This document shows, one piece after another, positions 23,577 through 35,630 of a DNA stretch of 64,000 nt (its first letter is position 1; each line of letters starts with the position of its first letter). A program made the position numbers and the translations under genes. Origin of the DNA: Acanthamoeba castellanii str. Neff. Lineage: Eukaryota > Discosea > Longamoebia > Acanthamoebidae. The stretch is from the NCBI RefSeq assembly GCF_000313135.1, contig NW_004457442.1:238917-302916 (forward strand), read 5' to 3'. The notes below the pieces were generated by a model. That model saw only the letters and a program-made list of their open reading frames with translations, was not told the origin of the DNA and searched no databases.

Positions 23577-25349
23577 ATGATGGAGGGGGGCACTACCCCG
23601 ATGCAGCAACTGTACAAGCCCGGCTTCGACGTAACCAACGCACCGTGGGGGCCGGTCAACAATGCCGCAGAAGATGGCGGAGGACCATTAGATGTGGACG
23701 GCCTCGTGCGCATGCTGCAGTGGCGGGACGACGAGGGCTCCAGCTGCCTCCACCTCTGGGTCGTCTCCCCCTCCTTCACCTCGTACCGCCACCCCCCCGC
23801 CTACCCCTTCGCCGCCCTCGACCACCTCCTCTCGAACTACACCGCCCTCGTCGACCACGACCCGCGACTCCGCGCCGCCCTACGCGCCGCGCTCGAGGAT
23901 TGCGACATCATGGGCCTCACCCCGCTCCACCTGGCCGGCATCACCGCGCCCAGCTGCTACACGAAGCTGGCCGTGGCCTTCAATGGGAGCCGCCGGCTGT
24001 GGCTGCTCGAGCAGGTGGCGCGGGCCGTGGGCGCGGACCCAGCGCCCGTCTCGTACCTGTGGCACTCCACGCCGGGCGACCTGCGCTGGGTCTTCCACGG
24101 CACCGAGCAGTCGGCGACGGCCGGGTCGGACGAGAACGACGCCGAGCTGGCCCGGATGCAGGTCGAGCGGGTGCGCGTGTGGGACCGACAGCGCGACGCC
24201 GAGGAGTGGCTCGACGTGGGCGAACTGGTGCGACGGTGCGGCCTGCGGGCCTATGTGCCGTTCTACCTGGGCTACGGCGACTACATGCGCTACGTGCTGA
24301 CCCAGATCCTGGGTGAGGACACACCGCAGGCCAAGAAGCATCGCCTCCTCTACGCCAAGGTCATTGTCGTGTGTCGTGTCGTGTGTCGAGTGTCGTGTGT
24401 CGTGTGTCGTGTCATATGGTGGTCGGCTCATTAGAATGGTTGCGGCGTAGGATGCGGCGAGGTGGGACGCGGAACAGAACCTGGTGCTGTGCTGGATCGA
24501 GGAGATCAATGGCTACGGCGTGTTTGCGGGCCGCCCCTACCACCAGCACGAATTCATCGCCCTCTACTCGGGTACCAACAACAAAGAGCCATTTTATTTT
24601 ATTTTATTTTTTATGTAAGAATTAATTATTAATGATTAACCCATGAAATGTGTAGGTCTCCTGATGCCACACGAAGAGATCCAGAACACCGACTACGCAT
24701 TCGACACCATCATCCCCGGATTCGGCGTAGACGCGAAAGATTACCGCAATATTGGAGGTCGTATCTCACCGCACACGTCTCGCCGCACACGCCCCACCGC
24801 ACACGCCCCACCGCACACACGCGCGCGCTGCTCACAAAGGTCCATCATGGTGATATAGGGTTCATCAACCACTCGGCCATACCGAACGCGCGTAGCGTGT
24901 CGTTCCTGTGGAAGGGCGCCCCGTGCGTGGCCATCGTGGCGCTCCGACCGATCGCGCGCGGCGAGCAGATCTGCTACTCCTACGCGCAGGGTGCCTCCTG
25001 GTTCCACCACCCGGCCGGCAGGGCCGACCAGCCCTTCAACGAACTGCTCGGCCGGCCCTCGTTCCCGTCTTCCCTGCCGCTGCCCCGCTCGCCATCGGGA
25101 GAGGAAGAGCCAGCGCCGGGCTATCGGTGCGCAACCTGCTTGGCCGCGGAGCAGCAGGTCACGCTGAAGCGGTGCAGCCTGTGTCACGTGTTCAAGTACT
25201 GCAGGTGCGCAACCGCACGCACACACGCGCACGACCGCACACGCGCACGCTCATGATAGTGGCAACAACCCTGCAGTGCGAAGTGCCAGAAGGAGGACTG
25301 GCCGACCCACAAAAAGACTTGCGCGTTCTTGTCCGGCCGCGCCAAGTAA
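23577..25349 (+). CDS. SET and MYND domain protein with an ankyrin-like segment
   Basis: This is a putative protein-lysine methyltransferase. The chosen start is ATG 23577 (MMEGGTTPMQQL). The first 240 residues include ankyrin-like MGLTPLHLAGI. The SET domain is spread over small exons: INGYGVFAGRPY, IIPGFGVDAKDY, GFINHSAIPNARSVSF (the conserved NHS) and ARGEQICYSY (final Tyr motif). A MYND zinc finger ends the protein: CATCLAAEQQVTLKRC, then C..C spacing through FKYCS, AKCQKEDWPTHKKTC. In SMYD proteins the MYND finger is inserted in SET; here it follows SET, which is unusual but not unique. The stop TAA is at 25347-25349. Five introns, two of GTGTC or CGCAC type. Confidence 0.8.
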
Positions 25350-25457
25350 CACAGTGACCAGTGTTTATACTGTACAAGCTCTTTTGCGTTGTGTCGTGTG
25401 TGTCATGTGTGTCGTGCGTGCCGTGCGTTGTGTCTTTTGTGTGACGTGGTACACGCA

Positions 25458-26719
25458 TCATGCTCGCTGCGAACCGCCGTAGTTGATCCAGGCGAGGAGC
25501 TGCTTGCTGGTGAGCGACAGAATGATGAACCCGATCTCGCCCAGTACGTAGTTCTTCTTGAAGATGCCCCACTCGAACCACTGCAGCCACAACATCACCG
25601 CAAACGTGTTGTCCTGCACACGTACGCACATGCAGATGTCAGTCACGAACGCCAGACTCGCCCGCACACGCGCGTCGAGGTGCACGCGTACGAGGATGAA
25701 GATGATGAAGATGATGGCCCACACGAAACCGGGCGGGTCGCCTCGCGAGACGGCCTGGAAGAAGTAGCACAAGATGATGAGCCAGCCGCCCAGGTGCGGT
25801 ACGAAGCCCGAGATCAGCGGCTGCCAGTTCCTCGGCCGCTCCTTGGACGAGTAGCCGTAGTACTTCCAGTTGGCCCTGTCATGTTGTGTCGTGTCGTGTT
25901 GTGTTATGTCGTGTTGTGTCGTGTGTCGTGTGTCGTGTGTCGTGTGTGCGCTGGCAACGCACCTCTCGTGCATGGAGCCGAAGATCATGGTGGTGGCGCC
26001 CAGGACGAAGATGGCGAAGAGGAGGTGGATCTCGGTGGCGCCGGACAGCTGGGCGCCCATGACGTGCATGATGCTGGCCGAGACCGAGTACTCGAGCCAG
26101 CGGAAGTGGTTCTGGTTGCGCTGGAGCCAGTACTTGTAGAGCTGCCACCCGCCGGGCAGGGCGGTGAGGAAGTGGTTGAAGGCGGAGAGCCACAGGAAGA
26201 GGGCCGAGTAGTAGCCGATCGGCATGTCGGCCACCTCCCTGGTGTCGGGCACGTAGAAGTCGGGGCTGCTGGCCTGCCAGCTCTTCGCGAAGTCCGTGTA
26301 CCATGGGAACCGGGAGTCCTTCTTTGTTATGCCAGCGATAATCACACCTGTTCACAAATTAATCAATAAAGGCAAAATAAAGTGCAACATAGAATTACGT
26401 TAAGAAATATTGATTGTTATTTTCGATAAATGTTAAAATACTATTTAGAGATTGTTTTGATTTGTGGCGAAAATTGATAATAGTGGCTAAAGGTACCAGT
26501 GATCAGCTGGATTAGGCCCACGATGACGTTGAAGACGCGCAGCTTCCAGTTGGGGGTGCGGCTGGTGAAGAAGTCTCGTTCCGGGTCTTCTTCGCGGCCG
26601 TACGACATCAACACGATCGAGTTGGCAACCTTGGCCACCGCCTCGCTGGCCTCTGCCCCTTCCTCCTCGTCCGTGAAGAAGTTCGCCACCTTCGTCGCCC
26701 AGCGTCCACAGCGTCCCAT
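25458..26719 (-). CDS. Heliorhodopsin (retinal-binding seven-helix membrane protein)
   Basis: Four exons (26719-26497, 26347-25963, 25875-25692, 25613-25458) join in frame to 315 residues. The protein has seven hydrophobic segments after a 50-residue acidic N-terminus. Heliorhodopsin hallmarks: NHFRWLEYSVSASIM in helix 3, with the likely Schiff-base counterion Glu160, and LSLTSKQLLAWINYGG in helix 7, with the retinal-binding Lys301. Also present are LFLWLSAFNHFL, GFVPHLGGWLII and GFVWAIIFIIFILV. It would be a light-sensing protein of the membrane, with inverted topology (N-terminus in the cytosol) as known for the family. Three introns, one of CGTGT type. No adjacent retinal-synthesis gene is seen in the window. 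Retinal binding is inferred from the motifs; the family call is firm. Confidence 0.92.
25880..25955. repeat. GTGTC-rich intron in the heliorhodopsin gene
   Basis: The intron between the third and fourth helices' exons is filled by degenerate GTGTC units, like the other arrays in the window. Confidence 0.8.
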
Positions 26720-26995
26720 GTCGGTCGTCGTGGGTCAGTGCGAGTTAAGTACTGTTCGGGCCGCTCTCACCTTCCCCTTGACCTCTCCACGTGCTGGCTA
26801 GTCGTCTTTTTCGAGCACTTGAAACCAGATTAGGTAATTGGAAGCTGTCATCGACACGAATGGTGATCACACCGGGCTATGTCCATATCTTGCGATTGGT
26901 AGAAAGTAGCGCATGGTCAGCCGCTTACACAATCGTGCCATTGGAGGATATGTGTTACATTGCAATTTCTGCAAGAGGCGCGATTGGCCGAATCT
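26720..26995. other. Gap upstream of the heliorhodopsin gene
   Basis: These 276 bp separate the heliorhodopsin start from the LRR-gene stop. No coding exon or known element is recognised. It should hold the heliorhodopsin promoter. Confidence 0.4.
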
Positions 26996-29845
26996 TCAGG
27001 CGTTCGTCATGTCGCGAAAGGAGTTGGTGATGTTCGCCAACATGGCTTGAAGCTGCAGCAACCCTCCCTGGCCCTTCGCATTACACCGCACACGCACACG
27101 CAGCATCGCACATGAAGCACACACACGCACGCGGGTGAGTGGCGAAAGCTTGGCGCGGTTGTGATGGAAAGAGTCGCACCGAGCTGGCTTCGCCATTGTC
27201 GTCGCTGTCGTCGCTGTCGTCGTCCGACGCCTCCAAGTCGTCGTCGTCATCGTCCGAGTAGAGATCCGCGTGGCTCACCTGCCAGTACTGCTCTCTCTTC
27301 TGCTCCTTCTTCACGCTGCGCAGGGTCATCGCCCTCTCGCTCACCCGCCGCTGCGTCTCCGCGAATAGTCCCAGCAAATTGTTCCTCGTCTCCTCATCCA
27401 TCCCCTCTTCGCTTTCATTCTTGTCTTCGTTTTCGTTCTTTTCGTTTTCGTTTTCGTTATCGCCGCGGTCGGCTCGCTCCATGTCGTAGACGAGCTGCGG
27501 CCCAAAGTCGCGGAGGCCGAGTCCGTGGGTGGCGTCGACCCGCGTTCGCTCGTGGCCCAGCCAAAAGCACAACCACATCACGTCCTGCAGGACCGGCCGC
27601 CGCTCGCCGTGCCCGACCTGCACCCGCGGCTGCATGTGCGGCTGGCGCCGCTTGCGGGTCGTCGTCGGCGCCTCCTTCTCCCACTCCCAGGTCCACTCGA
27701 GCAGCTGCCGCACCGCCAGCGGCAGCTCGACCGCCAGCCGCCGGGGCCGACGCGCCATCACATCGCCCGCATTCCTGTCATTCCTTGCGTGACCCGCGGC
27801 GAAGACCGTGTGGAGGAGGAGGCCGACGGCGTAGACGAGCTGCGGCGACGAAGCCAACGACGACGAGGGCAGCGGGGCGAGCGACCACCTCGGGCTGGCG
27901 CGATCGTCACCAGCGGCGGCCGCGAGGAGGTCGAGCGGGTCCTGGACCTGGGCCCGGCGACGCTGGCGCCGTCGCTCGTCTCGCCGCAGCTCCGGGCAGA
28001 GGACCACCGGACCACCACCTGCACTACTACTGTCGGGGAGCGAGCTGCCGCACAGCATTGGTCGGCCGTCGTCCATCACCTGTCACGAGAAAGTTAACTG
28101 GATGACACACGCACGACCGTACATGCGCAACCGCACACGCCACACGACCGCACAAGCATAGCCAACGTTGAGGAAAGGCACCAGCCAGTGGTGGCTCTGT
28201 TGGATGTCGCGGTAGAGGAGCGCCAGCAGCGAGGCGCGCTCGTTGGTCAGGCGCTCGTCTTCGTCTTCGGGGAAGTTGGCGTCGATGCCGGCCAGAAGAG
28301 CGTCGACGGCCTCGGCCGCGTGGTAGGCCATCTGCGCCCGCTCCTCGACGCTGAGCTGCTGGCCCTTGACATGCGTTTCGAGCGACCGCTGCTCAATGAC
28401 ATGGCACACCTGCGAGTCAGCCGCGACATGCACACGCACACGCGCACGCACCACCGCACGCGCACACGCACCAGACATTTGCGGAAGACGAGCCAGGGCA
28501 GCTGGCCGGGCCGGAAGCTGATGCCCACCAGCGGCGAGTCGTCCCGACCGGCGTAGAGGGTTCTGTTCGCGCAGAAGAGAAGAGGCCGTTAAACAAAGAT
28601 TGGGGGAGAAAGGGGAGACAGTCAGTAGTGGTGTGGTACTGGAGCACGGAAAACTCGTGGGCGATGGTCTCGGCCGGGGTGTCGTCCGCGTAGACCTTGA
28701 CCGTGCACTCTTCGCCGCTACTACTCATCCGCCCACCCAGCAACGAGTACCGGTTCTCAAGGGCCTGCCCCACACACACACCGCACGCACGACACGACAC
28801 GCGATCAGTGGATCGGGCGCATTTACAGTGTGGGCTGGGTAGGTACGTCGATCTGAGAGCCCAGTGTGACGGCGTCGGGCGGAATGGCCAGCGGTGCGCC
28901 GGCGTGCTCCGTAGGTACAGCAGGGCCGCGGATGCGCAGCCAGGCGAGCACGGCCGCGGGCAGCGGACGGGTGCGCAGGTAGGCGTGGGCGTCGTCCCAC
29001 GGGTTGTCGGCGTAGTCAACCCACGCCAGCCGGCCGAACCCCGCCAGCGTCGGCGACAAACCGCCCAGCCCGCACCTGCTCACATCGAGCCGCTTGAGCT
29101 TCGCCGGCTTGCGCTCCTTCGCCGACAGAAGCTGCGGCATGAGTGCGAGGGTCGTGAGCCCGGTGTTGGCCGACACGTCGAGCGAGGTCAGCGACCGCGG
29201 CACGTCCAGCGCGAGCTCGGTCAGCGCGTTATGCGACAGATCGAGCGTACGAAGCCGCGACAGCCGCGCGAACGAGCGGCCGTCGTCATTGCCGTCGTCA
29301 ACCGCAGCAATGGCGTTGTGGTTGAGGGAGAGCGAGAGGAGCGAGGTGAGCGCGTAGACCACGGGCGGTACGGAGTCGAACTGGTTGTGGCCCAGGGACA
29401 GGTTCTCGAGGCGCGTGAGCCGCGCGAGCTCGGCCGGCAGCGACGTCAGCCGGTTGCCGCCCAGGAACAGGTGGCGCAGCCCGCCGCCGCCGCCGGTGGT
29501 GGCCTGTGCTGACGTCAGCACGAGCGCGGGCACCTGGGCAAAGGCGTTGTGGCCCAGGTTGAGGTACTCGAGGCGCTCGAGGCAGGAGAGGGCCGCGGGG
29601 AGCTCGGTGAGGCGGTTGAGGCTCAGGTCGAGCTCGCGCAGGTGCGCCGCCAGGGAGGGCAGGTAGGGCAGGTCGGCGGGCAGGGCCTCGAGGTGCTGGT
29701 GCCGCGCCACGATGGCCACCACCTTGGCTCGTTCACCACCGTCATCGCTGGTGCTGGCACCGCTGACCTGCTGGAGCTGGGCCAGGTGCGAGGTAACATC
29801 GGTCGGGAAGACCCCGTCCACGAACACCAACCTGGCTTCATCCAT
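26996..29845 (-). CDS. Leucine-rich repeat protein with uncharacterised C-terminal region
   Basis: The large first exon starts at ATG 29845 (MDEARLVFVDG) and contains about ten leucine-rich repeats, for example LRELDLSLNRLTELPAAL, LEYLNLGHNAFAQVP, LENLSLGHNQFDSVPP and LRTLDLSHNALTEL. The repeats are of the typical 23-residue Ras-group plant/animal style. Following exons, joined by GTACCT-, GTACC- and GTGTG-type donors, encode TVKVYADDTPAETI (ubiquitin-like or RA-like start), SPLVGISFRPGQLPWLVF and helical segments such as SVEERAQMAYHAAEAVDALL. A WTWEWEKEAP-containing region and an acidic tail come last, ending QLQAMLANITNSFRDMTNA at 26996. I do not recognise the C-terminal part. I treat all exons as one gene because no stop or start intervenes; two genes remain possible. 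Confidence 0.65.
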
Positions 29846-30073
29846 TCTCTGATTGAGATTGAGATGATTGTGCGCGATTGGTGAGAGGGAGGGTTGGCAT
29901 GCCAGGTGCACAACATGCCAGGGAGGGTACTCGTACCTGGGGCCGTGAAGGACACGGGAAGAACAAGAGACACGGCGCACGGGAGCGATGATTGATTTAA
30001 TCTCTGGAGAGAATATTTTTTTAAAGAGAAAAAAGAGAAAAAGGAAAAGGAAAAAACTAAATAAACTACAAGA

Positions 30074-31481
30074 ATGAAAGCGGGAGCGAGCAGAGGGGGC
30101 GGGTTCGGGCACCTGTTCACTACGCAGGCGGCGTCCTACGCCCACTTTAGGCCGGACTACCCCGCGAGCCTCTACCAGCGCATCTGGTCTTTTGCCGGCG
30201 AAGGGCGTGGCACCGGTACAGCTCCCCCTCTCCTTGCGGCGCGGGCCACAGCCATGGCTGCCCCCGTAAGCTCAACGTTGCCTGTTGTGGACGCGGTTGC
30301 CATGCAGGGCTGGCGGTCGACGTGGGCTGCGGCACGGGGCAGGCCACCAAAGTGCTCGCCACCCACTTTGACCGCGTCGTCGGTATGTCAGCCGCACGAC
30401 ACGACACGACACACACGCACCGCACACACTGTGCTCACCTGTGTGGCTGTGGCTGTGGTGTGCTGTCAGCCTTCGATCCGAGCCCCAAGCAGGTCGAGGC
30501 CGCGACCAAGATCGGCACGTCACGTCCCGCGGCACTCGCCGACCAACCAACCAACCATCGGCTCAACCGTGATGTTCGTGGGTGCTGCCACAACAGATAA
30601 CGTGGAGTACAGGGTGGGGTTGGCCGAGGCGCTGGAGGGCATCGAAGACGAGAGCGTGGACCTGCTGACTACCGCCCAGGCCGCCCACTGGTTCCAGCTG
30701 GAGCCCTTCTACCGCGAGCTCGACCGCGTGCTCAAGCCGAGTACGCCATCAACCATAGTGTCGTTATCGTCATCATCATCCACAACTCTCATTCATTATC
30801 AAAATTAACGGCCAACGCCATGACAGAGGGATGTGTGGCCATTTGGGGCTACGGCCTTTGCCGCCTGCCCACGCCCGAAGCCGACAAGCTCCTGTCCAGG
30901 GTACGTACCCACCAACCCGCCCACTTCAATCAAGGCTGGGCTCATGAGGCACCAACCAAACGCAGTATCACACGGAGACGCTGGGACCCTATTGGGAGAA
31001 GAAAAGGGCGCTCGTCGACGCCCTCTACGAACACATTCAGCTGCCCTTCGCCCGCACTCACCGGGAAGGTGCCGTTCTCTCTCTCCCCTGACGACACAAC
31101 AACTCACCACATGCGGTTGTGGGCTTCCCGTGTCGTGCGTGTCGTGCGTGTGCGGGTGCCGTGCAGTGATCGAGAACAAGAAGGAGGTGCCGTTCAAGCA
31201 CTTCGTCGGTTATCTGGGCACCTGGTCCTCGCTCAAAACCTTCCGCGAGAAGCACCCCGAGGGGTCCGACCCCGTCCAAGACCTCTGCCCGCAGTGCGTC
31301 ACCCTCCACACATCTCCAACGATTCATTGTCCACCACAGCCCTGACGTGTGCGTGTTGCGTGCGTGCGTGCGTGCGTCGGTGATCGTGAAAAAAAGGCTG
31401 TTTGAAGCGCTGCAGCTGCGCAGCGAAGAGGACGTCATTCATGTCACGTTCCCCACCGTGCTCATCCTCGGGCAAAAGTGA
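30074..31481 (+). CDS. SAM-dependent methyltransferase, class I small-molecule type
   Basis: The start is at ATG 30074 (MKAGASRGGGFGHLF). Motif I is the SAM-binding loop VDVGCGTGQATKVLATHF; the acidic end of strand 2 is missed because an intron falls there (FDPSPKQVEAATK follows). VEYRVGLAEALEGI, the motif II region ESVDLLTTAQAAHWF and the motif III region LDRVLKP follow. The C-terminal half (YHTETLGPYWEKKRALVDAL, HFVGYLGTWSSLKTF, VIHVTFPTVLILGQK) matches the yeast Crg1/Tmt1-like and trans-aconitate methyltransferase branch. The substrate is unknown. At least seven introns. It ends only 43 bp from the end of the convergent F-box gene. Confidence 0.8.
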
Positions 31482-31524
31482 GGCTCCGACTGTACCAGGA
31501 CTGGACTAAAGGACTGCGACCCGC

Positions 31525-34030
31525 TCAGTAGTCATCGTCTATTGCGTGCCGTGCGTGTGGTGTGCGTCATGTGTGTCGTGTCGTGTCGTGTGAGTACGAC
31601 GGGGCTGGGTGGTTGAGTGAGGGCGACAAGTACTGTTTTGCGCGGGCATGACGGACGTGATACCGCCAAACGGATTGAAGCTGTAGAGCGGATTGATCGG
31701 CGCCTGCGAAGTGACCTCCTTCAGGTCGGGCAGCGTGCTGGCCGGTGGCAACAGCGCACCTGCACAACGCGACACACACATGTACGTCAAGCTCGTGTGC
31801 AGTGGTGCGTGTGCGGTGTGTGTGTGTGTGCGTGGTCGATGCTGTACCGGGCTTCCACTTCCGCAAAAAGTGGAAGATCTTCTGCGCGTTGTAGCAACAG
31901 CCCGAGGGGCAGTTCTCCTCGAGGTCGCCGGTCCCTTTGGCCACCAGCGCGTTGGCCTCCTTGTCCAGAATGATGAGCGTCGGGTATTCCTGCAACCCAC
32001 CCAACCCGTCACCAATTTAGAGAGAGAGAAAGATCTAGAATATGTGGCTGGGCGTATGTACGGTCAACGCTCGAGATATACCCAGGCCACGGAGATGCTG
32101 CTCGGCGACACAGTTGTCCACGATCAAGTACACATAGCTGCGCAGCAAGTGAGAGAGCGGAATCAGCGTGTGCGCACACGCTGTACGCACCGCACGCACG
32201 CACCGCACGCACGCACCGCACACACACACACACACACAGCACAAACGTAAGAAATATAATAGGAACGAACCTTTCGTTGAGGCTCCGTGCTATCTCCCTG
32301 TTGGTGGTGAAAAAGTTGTGCAGCCGCCGCGTGAAGGTGTCGCCGCCGGGCAGGCCGCGCTCCAGCGCCACGTGGAGCAGGATGCGCTTGTCCTCGGCCT
32401 GCGCCTGCTCCGTGGCCGCCTCGATTTGTTGCTGCGCCCACCGAGTCAGACCGGGCAGCCCAAGCGACCCACCCGGCACACCGCCACCGAGCACGGTGAA
32501 TGGGGAGTGTACGTACCGGGAAAGGCACGTCGTACTCGAAGGCGAAGGTGGTGGGCGGAGAGTGCTCCGAGTAGACCTTGACGTGCGGCGGGAAGTTGAT
32601 CTTGCTGTAGCGCGGAGGCAGGGTGCAGCCGGGCGGGCGCTCGGCATTGTCCTGGTCGTTGGCTCAAGCAGTCAGCACACAACACGTACACGCAACACCG
32701 CACGCAAGACACGACACGACACACAGCACTGGGGTTGGTTGGATGTACGGTCCACCAGATGGAGAGCTCTTTGAGCTTGGCTCCCTGCGAGTTCACAAAA
32801 TTGGCGAGCGCGACCTCGGTGAAGGGGCAGTAGTCAAAGTTGGCGTGGGTCAACGCGGGACAGCAGAGCGAGATGGCCTCCGTGTCCTCCAGGTTCCAGC
32901 AGCCCCTGGGCCAGGAAACCCCCAAATGATCAGCGATGTGAGTGTGCGGTTAGTCAAGCGAGTCTAGAACCACACCGAGTGCACACACACGCACACCGCA
33001 CACCGCACACCGCACACCGCACACGCACACACGCACACACGCACACACGCACACACGCACAGCGCCCGGGCGAGGCACCGCCCTGGCACGATGAATTACC
33101 TGAGGTCCAGCCGTTCAAGCCGGGGACAGCCGGACTTCTCCTGGACAGCGGAGAAGAAGAACGTCTTGGTCGCTGCATCCACACAAGGCCAACACACACA
33201 CCACACACACACACACACACGCCGATGGGATTCACTCTAATTAACGATTTGCCCGGTTTGGAGGTGACGACGCGCGAGTGAACGGGGGGGAATGGCGTAC
33301 GATCGGGAAGGCCACAGAGGATTTCGGTCAAGACCGACGAGTCCAGCCGGGTGTTCCACCCGATCGCCAAGCGGCGCAGAGTTGCGGCCTTGAACGAACG
33401 AACGAACCAGCGAATGCCCCGGTCAGACCACTTTTTTGAGTGCGCCACAACGACGACGACAACGACCGACTGCAGAGTACCTTGGTCTTGATCTGAGCTA
33501 ACGAAGCCCGGGTGAGGCGAAAGCAGTAGGTAATGTCCAGGTCCTGTGACGTAGAGAGAGATGTGGTGCAACGATGGTCAGCCTACGTGTAAGTAAGGTT
33601 GTGTGCGTGGCTGGGTGGCTGTGCCTCAAGGTTGGGATGGCGCGCCAGCAGGTGGAGGAAGGCCTCGTCGTTCACACAGATCCGATACTGAGGTGCACTC
33701 AGTGGTAAGTCACAGCTAGCAAAATTTTATTATTTATTATTCATTATTTATTATTATTTTGCTAATAATACTTCATTGATTTTGATATCTAAATGTATTG
33801 TTGTAAAGACGTAAAAAAAAAGTATTGTGGAGGCAAAAGGGGCGTACGGGGGCGATGGAGAGGTCGAGAGTCGTGCGCAGCGTGTTGGCGTAGAGAAGCT
33901 CCTTGAACTTGCGGCAAGTGAGTATGGCAGCACCCTGCTGGAAGAGGTCCACCTCGTTCAGCACGCGCAGCAGCACATCCGACGGCAAGTCCAGAATAGA
34001 CCGCGCACCCTCACCCATCTGCTCCTCCAT
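31525..34030 (-). CDS. F-box, leucine-rich repeat and thioredoxin-fold fusion protein
   Basis: The start is at ATG 34030. The F-box sits at residues 12-50: ILDLPSDVLLRVLNEVDLFQ. Then come LRR-like exons of the cysteine-containing type: LDITYCFRLTRASLAQI, LRRLAIGWNTRLDSSVL, CPRLERLDLRGCWNLED and LCCPALTHANFDYCPFTE. These would recruit SCF substrates. Downstream exons encode a thioredoxin-like or UAS-like domain: KRILLHVALERGLPGG, TNREIARSLNE, CYVYLIVDNCVAEQ, YPTLIILDKEANALV and GDLEENCPSGCCYNAQKI. No CxxC redox pair is visible at the usual position. The last tiny exon, by the best join, reads NNDDY and stops at 31525. All introns keep the frame where I could check. Two adjacent genes misjoined is an alternative. 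Confidence 0.65.
32990..33062. repeat. CGCACA-rich intron repeat in the F-box gene
   Basis: Irregular CACCGCACA and CGCACACA units fill this intron. Confidence 0.75.
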
Positions 34031-34348
34031 CTGTTTCTTTTACTTAAAATATATATTAAAATTATTTTGTTAATTTTTATTTTCTTTGGCGCTTTCTGTG
34101 AATCAGAATTCCTCCATTTGATCTACCCCATCTGCCAGGGCCAAGCACAACTGCAGCTGCCCGCCTTGCATGAGCGAGGGTGGACACTTTTTCCAGGTGG
34201 TGGGCATAGCTGGCAAGAAATGAGGTGCCCAATCCCGTGCCCCCAAACATCTGCACAGTACTTAATCATCAAACTCGATCTCACTCCTTTGATGTTGTGT
34301 ATTTATTTTGCCAGCCTGCCCTTTGTCGTGCAGAAGACACTTCGCCTC
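34031..34348. promoter_or_regulatory. Divergent promoter between the F-box gene and a disordered protein
   Basis: This 318 bp gap separates two start codons. It has an AT-rich half (34038-34085) next to the F-box gene and a mixed half next to the other gene. No exon is recognised, although a frame in phase with the downstream gene stays open through it. Confidence 0.4.
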
Positions 34349-35493
34349 ATGAATCCTCCGACCTCCGCTACTTCTACTACTTCTTCACCTTCATCTCCTA
34401 CGTCAGCGGCTGTCGCTGGCGCCTTCGCTTCGTCCGAGCCCAACGACCCCGCCGCCCCGCCAGCCGCAGCCAAGGACTTTGCTGGCGGCGACGTCGACGG
34501 GCTGTCAGGTGGCGGCGGCGGCGAGGCGAAGGCGTGGGGCCGTCTGCGGGACTATGAGGTCGAGGAGGCCCAGACCATCAACCACCGCCTCCTCGCACGA
34601 CGTCAACAGCAGCAGACGCCGGTGGCAAGCAGCGGCGACACGTTCATGCCTGATGGTGACCTCCTCTTCACAGGTACGGACCCGCTGAACTGGTCGTGTC
34701 GTCGTGCCGACGTATTCAACGTCGGTGCTGTGCAGATCGCTACATTCAGCGGTTCCTCGAGGAGGAAGAGCGCACGAAACGCGAATCGGCCGACTGGACG
34801 CGCAACCTCGACAGCTCCACCGCCCGGTTCCGCGCCGACGCCAAGGAGCGCGACACTACTACGATGCCCACCACCCCTCACCCGACCACCACGTCGCACT
34901 ACGACCACTACACCGAGAACGACGAAGCCGAAGGCTACGCCGATATGGACTACGGCGACAGCGGCGGCGACCACGGTGGCGCGTCGCACCACCACCACAT
35001 TGGCGTGCGGTCGAGCCTCTCGTCGGTGAGCCGCGCGCTGGGCCGCAAGGTCAAGTTCTCGTCGTCCAAGATCGCGGCGTCGCTGGGCAGCCGCCGCATA
35101 CACCGCAAGGACAAGGGCAAGGAGGGTGCCACGGGGCGGCACCACGGCTACTACGCAGACGCAGACTACTACGGGACCACTACAGCTCAGCACCCGCTCT
35201 ATGACGTGGCCGACGCGGGCCTGCTGCCGGCGTACGTGGTGCCTTCGGGCACGGCCGTGCCCGAGGCCGAGCCCCTGTTCCCGTTGTTCAACGCTGGCCT
35301 GGCGCCGGCTGCCGCGCGCAGCAGCAGCGCCATCAGCGACTTTGAGAAGACGTGGGGCCGCGACTCGCCTTTCTCCACCTACGCCTTCGACCAACGGCCA
35401 GCAGCACAACCACAACAAGACCTGGTGAACGTGTTTGACTCAGACGATGAGGGTGACGGTGACCTCCCGGCGCTGGAGCATCTCAACCCATGA
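34349..35493 (+). CDS. Disordered protein of unknown function
   Basis: Two exons give about 360 residues. The first starts at ATG 34349 (MNPPTSATSTTSS) and is rich in Ser, Ala, Pro and Gly; a short helical part follows (RLRDYEVEEAQTINHRLLAR). After an intron at about 34673-34733, RYIQRFLEEEERTKRESADW is the most ordered-looking segment. A His/Tyr/Asp-rich middle (HYDHYTENDEAEGYADMDY, GGASHHHHIGVR) and a basic serine-rich stretch (SSLSSVSRALGRKVKFSSSK) come before an acidic end (VFDSDDEGDGDLPALEHL). I recognise no domain. Codon use and frame support a gene. It may be an adaptor or nuclear protein, but that is a guess. Confidence 0.6.
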
Positions 35494-35630
35494 AGGAGCC
35501 CACGGAAGAAACGTGTAAATAGTTTTTGTTATCTTTTCTCTTTTTCACACAAGGTTAGGCTTCTTCTCCTCCTCCGCTTAGCGATCGTCATCTTCTGGCA
35601 ACGGCTCTGTTCTTTGGTTGGGGGGGGGCT

